Of a stretch of 64,000 bases of DNA, positions 22,404-31,625 are shown one piece after another; the stretch's first letter is position 1; every line of letters starts with the position of its first letter. The notes beneath the pieces were generated by a model that made no database searches, was not told the origin of the DNA, and saw only the letters and a program-made list of their open reading frames with translations. This stretch comes from Wenyingzhuangia marina (lineage in GTDB: Bacteria > Bacteroidota > Bacteroidia > Flavobacteriales > Flavobacteriaceae), in contig NZ_FQXQ01000003.1 in the NCBI RefSeq assembly GCF_900130035.1, positions 310,001-374,000 on the forward strand, given 5' to 3'. A program made the translations under genes and the position numbers.

Positions 22404-23538
22404 ATAAATTTTGGAGTAGATATTTCTTTTGTTGTTCATATTCTTTTAATAGTACTTTTTCTTTTTCTATCTTTTTATTAATAGATGATAGAAAATTTGA
22501 AATTTTAGTTTGTTCCTCTATGCAAGGAATACTAATTTTTAATTTAGAATAATCTTTAAAATATATATGAGGTATTGTACTCCCAATTATATATTTATCA
22601 AACTTTATTGTTTTGAATAACATGTACAAAAAATATATGTTAACGCTATTATTAGGAATTATTTTATCTAATGTGCCTAAAACAGATGATTTCGAATCAC
22701 ATAGCATTGTTCTACCTACTCCAGCTCCATCTTTTACAATGGAAATATAAGATTTGTCTTCTTGATAAAAATCTACAAATTGTAGAAAACCAATAGCCCC
22801 GTAAATTTTAAATTTCCCACCTTTAGATTCTAATGTGTTAGCAGATATATTAGATGATTTTTTAACACATATTTCCCCTAGTTTTTTACTTTCCCAATCC
22901 GGAAACTCATTTCCATCATCATTTTTAAATCGTAATTTTTGAGAAAAAATATCTTGAACCAAACCAGACATTAGGGACTCTAAGGATTGAATTATTTTGT
23001 TTTGGGCGTCAATTCGTTTGTTTATTAACTTTAAAAATCGGGAGACCTTATTTTGTTCTTTAATACTAGGGAAATATATATTAAAGCTCTTTATACTTTG
23101 AAAGTTTAATCCTTCTCGTCCACTTCCAGTCTGACCTTGATAAATTAATTTCTGACCTACTGAAGAGCTTAAAATAGCTTGTAAAAAATTAGAATTAAAT
23201 TTTTTTAATCTAATAATTGAAACATGTTGATTTACATTTCCTTCAATAAAATCATTGGGAACAACACAACTCCTACCTATAGAACCTCCTGTAATATTTA
23301 ATAATATATCATTTGCTAAAACAGTACTACTTTTCATGCTTTTGTGCATTTCAAAAGTAATATGTGTCTTGTCTAATATAAGAGAGTTATTAATTACATT
23401 CTGACTTCTAACAAATGGTATTCCTGTAGTTTTATAAACATCTTCACCTCCTTTGGGAGTTTTACCACTACCAATTTTAGTACAAATTCTTCCTAGTTTT
23501 TGAGGCTTCCATTCATCTTGAAATTCTTTAAATCTCAA
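22396..23538 (-). CDS. hsdS: Inverted, start-less HsdS cassette (silent specificity subunit)
   Basis: The frame encodes an HsdS body of about 380 residues with two recognition domains and conserved spacers (DAQNKIIQSL centrally, QKKYLLQNLF at the end). It opens with TTG inside the 19-bp inverted repeat; an in-frame stop lies 11 codons further upstream with no ATG between. It therefore lacks the first 15 or so residues that the plus-strand copy carries and is probably silent. Inversion across the outer repeats would fuse it, in frame, to the start of the expressed gene. Its recognition domains differ from those of the other copy, so the target sequence would change. Confidence 0.88.
   Translation of the reverse strand: MRFKEFQDEWKPQKLGRICTKIGSGKTPKGGEDVYKTTGIPFVRSQNVINNSLILDKTHITFEMHKSMKSSTVLANDILLNITGGSIGRSCVVPNDFIEGNVNQHVSIIRLKKFNSNFLQAILSSSVGQKLIYQGQTGSGREGLNFQSIKSFNIYFPSIKEQNKVSRFLKLINKRIDAQNKIIQSLESLMSGLVQDIFSQKLRFKNDDGNEFPDWESKKLGEICVKKSSNISANTLESKGGKFKIYGAIGFLQFVDFYQEDKSYISIVKDGAGVGRTMLCDSKSSVLGTLDKIIPNNSVNIYFLYMLFKTIKFDKYIIGSTIPHIYFKDYSKLKISIPCIEEQTKISNFLSSINKKIEKEKVLLKEYEQQKKYLLQNLFI
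22990..23006 (-). repeat. Inner inverted repeat, right copy
   Basis: Reverse complement of the 17-bp word at 21751-21767, located in the central spacer of the silent hsdS cassette. Confidence 0.7.
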
Positions 23539-23548
23539 ATTTGGAACA
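23530..23548 (-). repeat. Outer inverted repeat, right copy (hsdS inversion site)
   Basis: Reverse complement of the 19-bp word at 21218-21236, at the 5' edge of the silent hsdS cassette. It carries the same VPNLRF codons in the same frame. Confidence 0.85.
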
Positions 23549-23662
23549 ATGCTCCAAAAAAAACTCTTATGTTAGATTAAGGATGTTTTTTTTCCTTTAG
23601 CTTATTTAAAGAGAATTAATCTTTTAGGCTTTAGATTTGAATTTTTAATCAAATAAATAATA

Positions 23663-24589
23663 ATGCAAAATCAAAAAAACATTCAAGAGATCAGTAAACT
23701 GTGGATAACAGACAAAAAACAATACGTAAAAAAATCTACCATTTCGGCATATGTATTACTTACAGAAAATCATATACTTCCTGTGTTTGGGAATCATAAA
23801 GTAATAGAAGAATCAGAAGTACAAACTTTTGTATTACAAAAAATAGAACAAGGCTTAAGTCATAAAACCATTAGAGATATTTTAATTGTGTTAAAAATGA
23901 TATTAAAATACGGAGCTAAACACAAGTACACTATCTACACGCCTTTTGAATTGCAGTTTCCTACAGCACGTACCAATCAAAAACTAGAAATCTTATCACG
24001 TTCAGAACAAGTAAAAATCATGAATCACATTCAGGAACACTTTACCTTTAAGAATTTTGGAGTGTATTTATGTTTAAGTACAGGTTTGCGAATAGGAGAA
24101 ATATGTGCTTTACAATGGAAAGACATTGATGAACTAGATGGTTTAATATCGGTAAACAAAACCATTCAACGCATTTATACCATAGAAAACGGAATCAGAA
24201 AAACAGAGCTATTAATAGACACCCCAAAAACAAAAAACTCCATAAGAGAAATCCCTATAAACAGATCTTTAATTAGCAAAATAAAATCTCTTAAAAAGGT
24301 GGTAAATCCTAATTATTATGTGCTTACCAATGAAGCCAAACCTACAGAACCTAGAACCTATAGGAACTATTATAAAAATTTAATGACAGACCTAAACATG
24401 CCCAATCTAAAATTTCATGGTTTAAGACATAGTTTTGCAACTCGTTGCATAGAAAGTAAATGTGATTATAAAACAGTAAGTGTACTTTTAGGACATTCCA
24501 ACATAAGCACTACACTTAATTTATATGTACACCCTAACACAGAACAAAAGAAAAAAGCCATCAATCAAATGTTTCGTGCTTTAAAATGA
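23663..24589 (+). CDS. Tyrosine recombinase (probable hsdS invertase)
   Basis: This 308-aa site-specific recombinase has an N-terminal SAM-like core-binding domain (about 5-90) and a catalytic domain with the R-H-R-H-Y set: Arg143 (TGLRIGE), His252 and Arg255 (HGLRHSFATR), His278 (LGHSN) and the nucleophile Tyr288 (LNLYVH). Its position beside the inverted hsdS cassette is that of the recombinases that switch type I specificity genes. A role as integrase of a larger island cannot be excluded, but no matching attachment sites were seen next to it. Confidence 0.93.
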   Translation: MQNQKNIQEISKLWITDKKQYVKKSTISAYVLLTENHILPVFGNHKVIEESEVQTFVLQKIEQGLSHKTIRDILIVLKMILKYGAKHKYTIYTPFELQFPTARTNQKLEILSRSEQVKIMNHIQEHFTFKNFGVYLCLSTGLRIGEICALQWKDIDELDGLISVNKTIQRIYTIENGIRKTELLIDTPKTKNSIREIPINRSLISKIKSLKKVVNPNYYVLTNEAKPTEPRTYRNYYKNLMTDLNMPNLKFHGLRHSFATRCIESKCDYKTVSVLLGHSNISTTLNLYVHPNTEQKKKAINQMFRALK

Positions 24590-24959
24590 TAAGTGTCAGT
24601 TCGGAGTGTCCCAAACTCATTTCGGGATGTATCGAGAACACATTTTAGACACATAAAATTAAATTCGATATTATTAATAATATTCAAGGTTCATTAAATT
24701 TAATCGTAATTTAGAGGATAAACGTTATAATTTCCAGCAACAGTACGCACCTCAATACATCATAAGAACAACGTCAAAGGCGGGGCTTTTGCTTTTATAG
24801 TCTTTAGTTTTTTCAACTTTACTTACAAATTTTAATCCACTTGGAATAAAACCAAACTGGCAAGACGAACCTCTTTGGAAAAAATAAAAACCACTAAAAA
24901 CCCCGAGATTCTTTTAAAATATCGGAGTTTTTAGTAGTTTAGTAATCCTTAACAGGATT
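24590..24959. other. Intergenic region with a hairpin before fic
   Basis: This 370-bp region has no convincing ORF. An imperfect hairpin spans 24888-24940 (core CTAAAAA at 24894-24900 with TTTTTAG at 24928-24934, continued by a G/C-rich stretch). It may terminate recombinase transcription or act in the fic leader, which starts 20 bp further on. A G/C-richer patch lies near 24600-24640 and 24775-24790. Confidence 0.45.
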
Positions 24960-26267
24960 ATGATGTTAGAAAAATCACCCGAATTTAGTTTTAGTGCAAA
25001 ACTACTCAAATATGTTACAGACCCAGATCTAGAAAAGTTGTTAAAAAAAATTAACGATCATTACTATTATTGGGATAAAATTAAATATCAAAAAACCACA
25101 TTATCAAGTGTAGAGTTATGGTCTGTAGTTAAGTTTAGCAGAATGGCAAAAAGAAGTGCCATTACTTTTGGAGATGCTATATTTACTTATACAATCACAG
25201 ATTATATACAAAGAGTGCTACATCAGTTTGATATGAATATTGGAGGATATATGGGGGCAACTAGTGTGGTGCCAGAAAAAGATAAAACACGTTATTTGGT
25301 AAGTTCTATTATGGAAGAGGCTATTTCTAGTAGTCAAATGGAAGGTGCTAATACGACTAGAAAACGTGCTAAAGAAATGTTAAGAAAGGAACAAAAACCT
25401 AATAACAAATCTGAACAAATGATTGTGAACAATTACATCACAATTAAACACATTGTTGCGAATAAAAATGATGAATTAACTCCTGAAAACTTACTGTATT
25501 TACATCAATTAGTAGCGAACAAAACATTAGATAAAAAAGAAGATGAAGGTGCTTTTAGAAGTTCAAACGATATTTATATTGTAAATCATGTAAATAGTGA
25601 AGTAGTACACACTCCTCCTGAGGATAAAAAAATAGAAAAATATATAAATGATTTGTGTGTGTTTTTTAATCATGATCATGAAAACGATTTTGTACACCCT
25701 CTACTAAAAGGGATCATTATTCATTTTATGATTGGATGGATCCATCCGTTTGTCGATGGTAACGGAAGAACAGCAAGAGCATTGTTTTACTGGTATTTAT
25801 TAAAAAAAGGATATTGGTTAACAGAGTATATGTCAATTTCTAAAATTATTCAGACCTCTAAAGCTCAGTATGAAAAAGCATATTTGTATACAGAGGAAGA
25901 TGAAAATGATTTATCTTATTTTATTACTTATAATTTACAAGTAATGGAAAAAGCATTTGAAGCCTTAAAGAATTATATACAATCTAAACAGCAAGAAAAT
26001 TTACAGATAGCTCACTTTGTAAAGATACCTTTTGTAAATGAAAGACAAGCACAAATTTTAAAAGCTGTTTATGATAATGCTGAGATTGTGTTTAATACAA
26101 AAGAAATTCAGAATAGATTTACGGTTTCAGATTATACAGCAAGAACAGACTTAAATGGATTGGTAGATTTGGGTTATTTAACTGTTGTACAGGTAAATAA
26201 AGTAAAACGTAATTATGTGAAATCTGAACAGTTTAATGCTTTGTTAAAAGAAAATAAAATAGATTAA
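24960..26267 (+). CDS. Fic-domain AMP-transferase-type protein with C-terminal winged helix
   Basis: This 435-aa protein has a Fic_N region, the inhibitory motif SSQMEG with Glu128, the catalytic loop HPFVDGNGRTAR with His262, and a C-terminal winged-helix-like domain (about 360-425). The order fits class II Fic proteins, in which the N-terminal glutamate blocks the ATP site. Fic enzymes transfer AMP or related groups to target proteins; the target here is unknown. Fic genes often travel inside type I restriction loci, and here it sits between the recombinase and hsdR, flanked by hairpins on both sides. The first of two adjacent ATG codons was used. Confidence 0.9.
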   Translation: MMLEKSPEFSFSAKLLKYVTDPDLEKLLKKINDHYYYWDKIKYQKTTLSSVELWSVVKFSRMAKRSAITFGDAIFTYTITDYIQRVLHQFDMNIGGYMGATSVVPEKDKTRYLVSSIMEEAISSSQMEGANTTRKRAKEMLRKEQKPNNKSEQMIVNNYITIKHIVANKNDELTPENLLYLHQLVANKTLDKKEDEGAFRSSNDIYIVNHVNSEVVHTPPEDKKIEKYINDLCVFFNHDHENDFVHPLLKGIIIHFMIGWIHPFVDGNGRTARALFYWYLLKKGYWLTEYMSISKIIQTSKAQYEKAYLYTEEDENDLSYFITYNLQVMEKAFEALKNYIQSKQQENLQIAHFVKIPFVNERQAQILKAVYDNAEIVFNTKEIQNRFTVSDYTARTDLNGLVDLGYLTVVQVNKVKRNYVKSEQFNALLKENKID

Positions 26268-26300
26268 AACTCAGAGATTCAAGTAGAATCTTTGAGTTTT
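26266..26300 (+). terminator. Terminator between fic and hsdR
   Basis: A 15-bp stem with one mismatch (26266-26280 and 26286-26300) with an AAGTA loop and a TTTT end, overlapping the fic stop codon. It suggests that hsdR has its own promoter or is expressed by partial read-through. Confidence 0.7.
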
Positions 26301-26316
26301 CAAAGGAAAAGAAAGA

Positions 26317-29169
26317 ATGACAATACAGCCAGAACAAGTATTAGAAAATAACTTAATAAATCAATTAATAGCACTAGGTCATAAATCGGTGATTATTAAA
26401 ACTGAAGACGACTTGTTAAAAAATCTAAAATTACAGTTAGAAAAACACAACAATACAATCTTTACAACTTCAGAATTTGATAGAATAGTTATACACTTAT
26501 CTAAAGGGAATATCTTCGATAAAGCAAAAACCTTACGAGATAAATATGTACTACAAAAAGACAATGGAGAGAAAGCTTATATAGAGTTTATCAATCAGGA
26601 TTTCTGGTGTCAAAATCAATTTCAAGTAACCCATCAAGTAACCATTAACGGTAAAAGAGAGAACCGTTATGATGTAACCATTCTTATCAACGGATTGCCA
26701 TTAGTACAAATTGAATTAAAGCGTAGAGGTATTGAGCTTAAAGAAGCTTTTAATCAAATACAACGTTATCAAAAAGAATCGTTTGCTTCTAATAATGCAT
26801 TATTTAATTACGTACAAATATTTGTCATAAGTAATGGTGTAGATACCAAGTATTATGCAAATAGCCAAAAGCAAAGTTTTAAGTTTACTTCGTTCTGGGG
26901 AGATGAAAAGAATAAAAAAATCACACAATTAGAGTCTTTTGCAAACATCTTTTTAGAGCCTTGTCATATCGCTAAAATGATAACTAAGTATATTGTGTTA
27001 CATGAAAGTGATAAAACATTAATGGTGTTAAGACCCTATCAATTTTTTGCAGTAGAATCAATTATTGATAGGGTAAAAAATTCTGATAAAAATGGTTATA
27101 TATGGCATACTACAGGTTCGGGTAAAACACTTACTTCGTTTAAAGCAAGTCAAATATTAACACATAATCCTAAAATTAAAAAAGTTGTATTTGTTGTAGA
27201 TAGACAAGATTTAGATGACCAAACCGTAAGAGAGTTTAAAGCATTTGATAAAGACAGTATTGATGGTACTGAGAACACCAAAATGTTAATCAATCAATTT
27301 TTAGACAACAACAGACCTTTATTAGTGACTACTATTCAGAAACTTAATAGTGCAATATCAAAGGCTAAGTTTAGAAAACAAATTGAAATCTTAAAAGATG
27401 AAAAAATAGTGTTTATTTTCGATGAATGCCATCGTTCTCAATTCGGAGATACACACAAGCGTATTGTAAATTTCTTTACAAATCATCAATTATTTGGTTT
27501 TACGGGAACACCAATATTTGTAAAAAATGCCATTAGTAAAAAGAGCATTAAGCAAACTACTGTAAACCTATTCCACGACTGTTTACATAAATATGTAATT
27601 ACAGATGCCATTCGAGATGAAAATGTATTAAAATTCTCCATAGAGTATTATAATGTTTTTAAATCTAAAAATGGAGTAGAAGATACCAAAGTAGAAGATA
27701 TAAATAAACAAGAGGTTTATGAAAGTGATGAGTATATAAATACCATTACAAACTATATTATTGCAAACCACAACCGTAAAACACATCACAGAACGTTTAC
27801 AGCAATGTTTTGTGTAAGCAGTGTAGATATTCTTATTAAATATTACGAGCTATTTAAATTAAAAAAACAAGCTGGAGAACATCGTTTAAATTTGGCGACT
27901 ATTTTTTCATATGCCCCCAATCCCGATGATGTCTCGGCAAATGGAGAAATACTAGAAGAGGATTTTCCCGAGGTGTCTATGGCGGCTGAACCATCAGATT
28001 TTTACGGTAAAATACCACATAAAGATAAATTAGATGAGTATATAGCAGATTACAATCATCAATTCAAATCTAAACATTCCGCCAAGGATGGAGTTGCTTT
28101 TCTAAACTATAAAAAGGATATTTCTAAAAGAGTTAAGAATAAACAAATTGATATATTATTAGTGGTAAATATGTTCCTTACAGGATTTGATAGCAAGTCA
28201 TTAAATACACTTTATGTAGATAAAAATTTAAATTATCATGGATTAATTCAAGCCTATTCTCGTACCAATCGAATATTAAATGAAAAGAAATCACAAGGAA
28301 ATATATTAGCCTTCCGTAACCTAAAGCAAAACACAGATGATGCCATTGCATTGTTTTCAGATAAAAACGCTATTGAAACTATAATAATAGAACCATATGA
28401 AGAACAAGTAAAGAAGTTTAATGAAGCTTATAAGGTGTTAATGAGTATTGCTCCAACAATAGATAGCGTTAACGATTTGGTTACTGAAGAAGATGAATTA
28501 GAGTTTGCAAAAGCTTTTAGAGAACTCATGCGATTAAAAAATATACTATCATCATTTATCGAATTTAAATTTGAGGATACTTATATGAAAGAGCAAGAAT
28601 TTGCAGACTATACAAGTAAATACTTAGATCTTTACGATAAGATAAAAACAAATCATCAAAAAGAGTCGGTATCTATTTTAGATGAAATTGATTTTGAACT
28701 AGAGTTAATACATCATGATGAAATTAATGTAACGTACATCATGAAGCTTTTAGCACAATTAAAAGATGCAAAACCAAAAGACCAAGCAAAACAGAAAAAA
28801 CAGATTATAGATTTAATAGCTGGAGAATCTGAATTAAGAAGTAAGAAAGATTTAATCGAAAAATTCATCCAAAATAATCTTCCAAAAATAAACGATAGTG
28901 AAATAATTGAAGAAGAGTTTAAAAAATACTGGAAGTTAGAAACCCAAAAAGCCTTACAAGAATTAAGTACTACTGAAGATTTAAAACACGATAAAGTAGA
29001 AAACATTATAAACGATTTTTTGTTTACAGGTAGAATGGCTACAGAAGATGAGGTCATTGATGCTTTAGAAAAACAACCTAGCGTGCTCCAACGCGAATCA
29101 ATAAGCAACAGGATTACATTAAAAATTAAGGACTTTATCAAAACCTTTATCAATGGTATTGATAGTTAA
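26317..29169 (+). CDS. hsdR: Type I restriction endonuclease subunit HsdR
   Basis: This 950-aa motor/nuclease subunit has an N-terminal HSDR_N nuclease domain with VQIELKRRG as the PD-(D/E)XK catalytic segment, then a superfamily 2 translocase with Walker A TTGSGKT (Lys270), DECHRSQ box (Asp369), FGFTGTP motif III and SRTNRILNEK motif VI, and a helical C-terminus. It binds the HsdM/HsdS methylase, moves unmethylated DNA and cuts it at a distance. It is separated from hsdM and hsdS by the silent cassette, recombinase and fic. Confidence 0.96.
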   Translation: MTIQPEQVLENNLINQLIALGHKSVIIKTEDDLLKNLKLQLEKHNNTIFTTSEFDRIVIHLSKGNIFDKAKTLRDKYVLQKDNGEKAYIEFINQDFWCQNQFQVTHQVTINGKRENRYDVTILINGLPLVQIELKRRGIELKEAFNQIQRYQKESFASNNALFNYVQIFVISNGVDTKYYANSQKQSFKFTSFWGDEKNKKITQLESFANIFLEPCHIAKMITKYIVLHESDKTLMVLRPYQFFAVESIIDRVKNSDKNGYIWHTTGSGKTLTSFKASQILTHNPKIKKVVFVVDRQDLDDQTVREFKAFDKDSIDGTENTKMLINQFLDNNRPLLVTTIQKLNSAISKAKFRKQIEILKDEKIVFIFDECHRSQFGDTHKRIVNFFTNHQLFGFTGTPIFVKNAISKKSIKQTTVNLFHDCLHKYVITDAIRDENVLKFSIEYYNVFKSKNGVEDTKVEDINKQEVYESDEYINTITNYIIANHNRKTHHRTFTAMFCVSSVDILIKYYELFKLKKQAGEHRLNLATIFSYAPNPDDVSANGEILEEDFPEVSMAAEPSDFYGKIPHKDKLDEYIADYNHQFKSKHSAKDGVAFLNYKKDISKRVKNKQIDILLVVNMFLTGFDSKSLNTLYVDKNLNYHGLIQAYSRTNRILNEKKSQGNILAFRNLKQNTDDAIALFSDKNAIETIIIEPYEEQVKKFNEAYKVLMSIAPTIDSVNDLVTEEDELEFAKAFRELMRLKNILSSFIEFKFEDTYMKEQEFADYTSKYLDLYDKIKTNHQKESVSILDEIDFELELIHHDEINVTYIMKLLAQLKDAKPKDQAKQKKQIIDLIAGESELRSKKDLIEKFIQNNLPKINDSEIIEEEFKKYWKLETQKALQELSTTEDLKHDKVENIINDFLFTGRMATEDEVIDALEKQPSVLQRESISNRITLKIKDFIKTFINGIDS

Positions 29170-29179
29170 AAAGTAGAAA

Positions 29180-30085
29180 ATGAATTTATACGCGGTAAAT
29201 AAAAAGAATGAGTTACATAGCTTTAAAGAAATTCCTTTTAAACTAGAAAGTGAAATACAGCATGTTTTTGAGCAAAACCTTTACGCAGTAACAAAATTAC
29301 AATTGGTGAAATCGGAGTTTTCTATTAAAAACAAACGAATTGATACACTAGCTTTTGATAAGGAGTCCAACGCTTTTATTATTATAGAATACAAAAGGAG
29401 TAAAAACAGCAGCGTGGTAGATCAAGGTTTTACCTATTTAAGTTTAATGCTAGAAAACAAAGCAGATTTTATTGTAGAATACAATGAAACTTTAAAATCT
29501 AACTTAAAACGTAATGAGGTTGATTGGAGTCAAACTAGAGTGATCTTTCTGTCTACAAGTTTTACAGAGAATCAAAAAGCAGCTACCAATTTTAAAGACA
29601 TTGCTATAGAACTATGGGAAGTTAAAAAATATGAAAACAATCTCATTAGCATCAATCCTGTAAAAAAATCAAAATCAGCAGAAAGCATAAAACCTATTAC
29701 TGCTAGTAACAATCAACTAGCATCTGTAACCAAAGAAATAAAAGTATACACAGAAGAAGACCACTTAGAAGCAAAACCAGAAGAAATAATTGAGTTATAT
29801 GAAACCTTTAAAGAAGCTATTTTAAACCTTTCAGATGATATAGAAGTAAAAGCAAATAAATTATATATAGCCTTTAAAAAAGAGAAAAACCTTTGTGATA
29901 TTGTAGTACTTAAAAAAGGATTAAAATTGTTCATCAACTTAAACAAAGGACAATTAGACGATGCAAGAGGAATCATGCGTGATGTATCCAATACAGGACA
30001 TTGGGGAAATGGAGATTATGAAATTGTAATAACAAATACAAATGATTTAGAATATTTGATGAGTTTAATAAAACAAGCTCTTTAA
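29180..30085 (+). CDS. PD-(D/E)XK nuclease-like protein with C-terminal DUF5655
   Basis: This 301-aa protein lies 10 bp after hsdR. Its N-terminal half has a PD-(D/E)XK-like core (KRIDTLAFD followed by FIIIEYKRSK, around residues 53-76). Its last 95 residues (FKEAILNLSDDIEV to the end, with GHWGNGDYEI) match the DUF5655 domain in my reading. Such proteins are often encoded beside type I restriction genes and are presumed nucleases or DNA-end-binding proteins. Tight spacing suggests co-expression with hsdR. Activity is unproven. Confidence 0.75.
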   Translation: MNLYAVNKKNELHSFKEIPFKLESEIQHVFEQNLYAVTKLQLVKSEFSIKNKRIDTLAFDKESNAFIIIEYKRSKNSSVVDQGFTYLSLMLENKADFIVEYNETLKSNLKRNEVDWSQTRVIFLSTSFTENQKAATNFKDIAIELWEVKKYENNLISINPVKKSKSAESIKPITASNNQLASVTKEIKVYTEEDHLEAKPEEIIELYETFKEAILNLSDDIEVKANKLYIAFKKEKNLCDIVVLKKGLKLFINLNKGQLDDARGIMRDVSNTGHWGNGDYEIVITNTNDLEYLMSLIKQAL

Positions 30086-31192
30086 ATTTAAAATTATTAT
30101 ACTTTTTGATTATAAAGGTAAAGCGGTGTTCCTCCTTCAATCGTCAGCAAACAACCCCGCCAAACCTATAACACACTTTTTTTAAGCTTTCCTATTATTT
30201 TTAAAGTTCAAAAAAAGAGTGTTATTGCCCTTTGGGTTTCCGCTACGCTCCAAGTTTGTCACGGTTGTTGCGTTCCTCAATCAGTCCTCACGGCAATTCC
30301 TTTGTCTGCTTTTGTCACTTCACTGCATTCACACTCATGGCTTCGGTTCATTTCGTTCAGCCACAACACATCCAACCATTGCCATAATTTTAGCTCGCCT
30401 TGCAGGTCGCTACGGGCTGCAGGTTCTTGATTGTGTTGCCTCCGCCTTTTTGCCAACCACATCATCCAACACACAGGCTCTAGCAATTAAATCGGCACCC
30501 TTGTGTATTGTTCCGTTTCTCTCTAGGTTTTTGTTTGAAAAAATACAAAAACCTGCCGTTCAACTCCACACATAGCTGCAAACCACATTCGTTCCTCATG
30601 CTTTTCTTTGCAACACCCGTTGCTCCACTCGCAAGGCGGCTCGCTAGCGCTTGGTCTGTGTCCGCAAACCGTTCCACTATTTGCACACTCAGCCCACCGT
30701 TTGGCTCAAGGCTGTTTTACCTCATTTCAGTCCATCGATACATTTTATAAAAAAGAAAACATTTAGTTTATCATCATAAGAAATTTTACAATTCCAATTT
30801 GCCATGTGCTTGCGGTCGGTAATAATTTTTATTCTAATCTGATTGTTTAAAATATACCCACCTCAGCACCGTACAGCAAGAGGTTTTCCATTCCACTACG
30901 TTACATTACAAACCACTTGCTTTAAGCCTTTGAAAAAGAAAGAAATTATTTAAATAAAAAAGGTTGCCAATTTCGTTGCTTCCCTTCATCCAACGCTCAA
31001 TGCTATCAAGTTCAAGCCCTCCGGGTTTTGATAAAAACTTTGATAAGTATTTCAAAAAACTATGCATTCTTTCTCCAAACTTTTTTCCAAAAAGCTTGAC
31101 AGCATCTGCCACAGCAACAATGTTATAGGCATCTTTTTTCTCCAAAAAAATATTGTTGCGGAACGCAGTGTAGCAACTTTAATTGGATAGCT
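30086..31192. other. Compositionally foreign region without a convincing gene
   Basis: About 1.1 kb is visibly richer in G+C than its surroundings, most strongly at 30220-30720, with C/T on the plus strand and G/A on the minus strand. Open frames here have no protein-like features, except one minus-strand frame at 30906-31145 (from TTG, with VADAVKLFGKKFGER), which could be a gene remnant. Local hairpins include a perfect 10-bp stem at 30521-30550 (aggtttttgt / acaaaaacct). It could be a structured RNA, the non-coding part of an old conjugative element, or both. I cannot decide from sequence alone. Confidence 0.5.
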
Positions 31193-31624
31193 ATGCACTT
31201 TTTTGAAATCAAAACCCACCGAGTAGGGATGACCTACGACCAACCACACTTTTTTATTTTAAACAAAGGATTGAACAGCGGTAAACCGCTGTACAATCCT
31301 TGTCCGAACTGCTTTGTGGTGACCACCACAACAGAAGAGGATAAAAACACTTTATTTCATTTATCAATGATGCTTCAAATAGGCGGTTTTTTCGCCTATT
31401 ATTTGAAAGGGAGTGTCATTCCATTTATTACTATAAATGATTGTTCTAAGACTTTAAAAGAAGGTTTGTCTTTAAATGCTGAGGTTGTGAAACATATACA
31501 AATCATTAAAAGATTAAACCAGGAGCAAATAAGGCTAACACAAGTACTTTCTAAAATAGAGCAATTAAAACAAGCCTATATACAATCTTGTTTTGGTCAA
31601 AAGAAAAATAAAATCAACGCATAA
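31193..31624 (+). CDS. DUF6943-like small protein
   Basis: A 143-aa protein with FILNKGLNSGKPLYNPCPNCFV near residue 24-45 and a predicted helical C-terminus. The GLNSGKPL and PCPNCFV segments resemble the Bacteroidota family DUF6943 as I recall it; the assignment is tentative. No leader, no membrane helix. The CPNC pair might bind a metal. It faces the minus-strand module at 31702-33244 tail to tail, with one shared terminator between them, and shares the accessory region with it. Confidence 0.65.
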   Translation: MHFFEIKTHRVGMTYDQPHFFILNKGLNSGKPLYNPCPNCFVVTTTTEEDKNTLFHLSMMLQIGGFFAYYLKGSVIPFITINDCSKTLKEGLSLNAEVVKHIQIIKRLNQEQIRLTQVLSKIEQLKQAYIQSCFGQKKNKINA

Positions 31625-31625
31625 A

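Larger units (their letters stand above)
21218..23548. mobile_element. Invertible hsdS segment
   Basis: Two hsdS genes face each other tail to tail between 19-bp inverted repeats, with a second inner pair of 17 bp. Only the plus-strand copy has a start codon and lies next to hsdM. A tyrosine recombinase is encoded 125 bp to the right. This is the known layout of phase-variable type I specificity loci in Bacteroidota and Firmicutes. Inversion itself has not been shown here. Confidence 0.8.

Noticed and set aside
22370-22430. Possible third inverted repeat at the shared hsdS 3' ends
   Set aside because: Both genes end in QKKYLLQNLF at protein level, but the DNA differs at many wobble positions, so it is not a usable recombination repeat.
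28713-29153. Minus-strand 146-aa ORF inside hsdR
   Set aside because: It is antisense to the C-terminal region of hsdR and Ser/Phe/Leu-rich, as antisense frames of Lys/Glu/Asn-rich coding sequence usually are.
30219-30750. Several short ORFs on both strands in the foreign-composition region
   Set aside because: They are Cys/Ser/His-rich, overlap one another, have no start context, and look like random frames in GC-richer DNA.
31052-31249. Minus-strand 65-aa ORF overlapping the DUF6943-like start
   Set aside because: It shadows the better supported plus-strand gene and the other minus-strand frame; composition is not protein-like.
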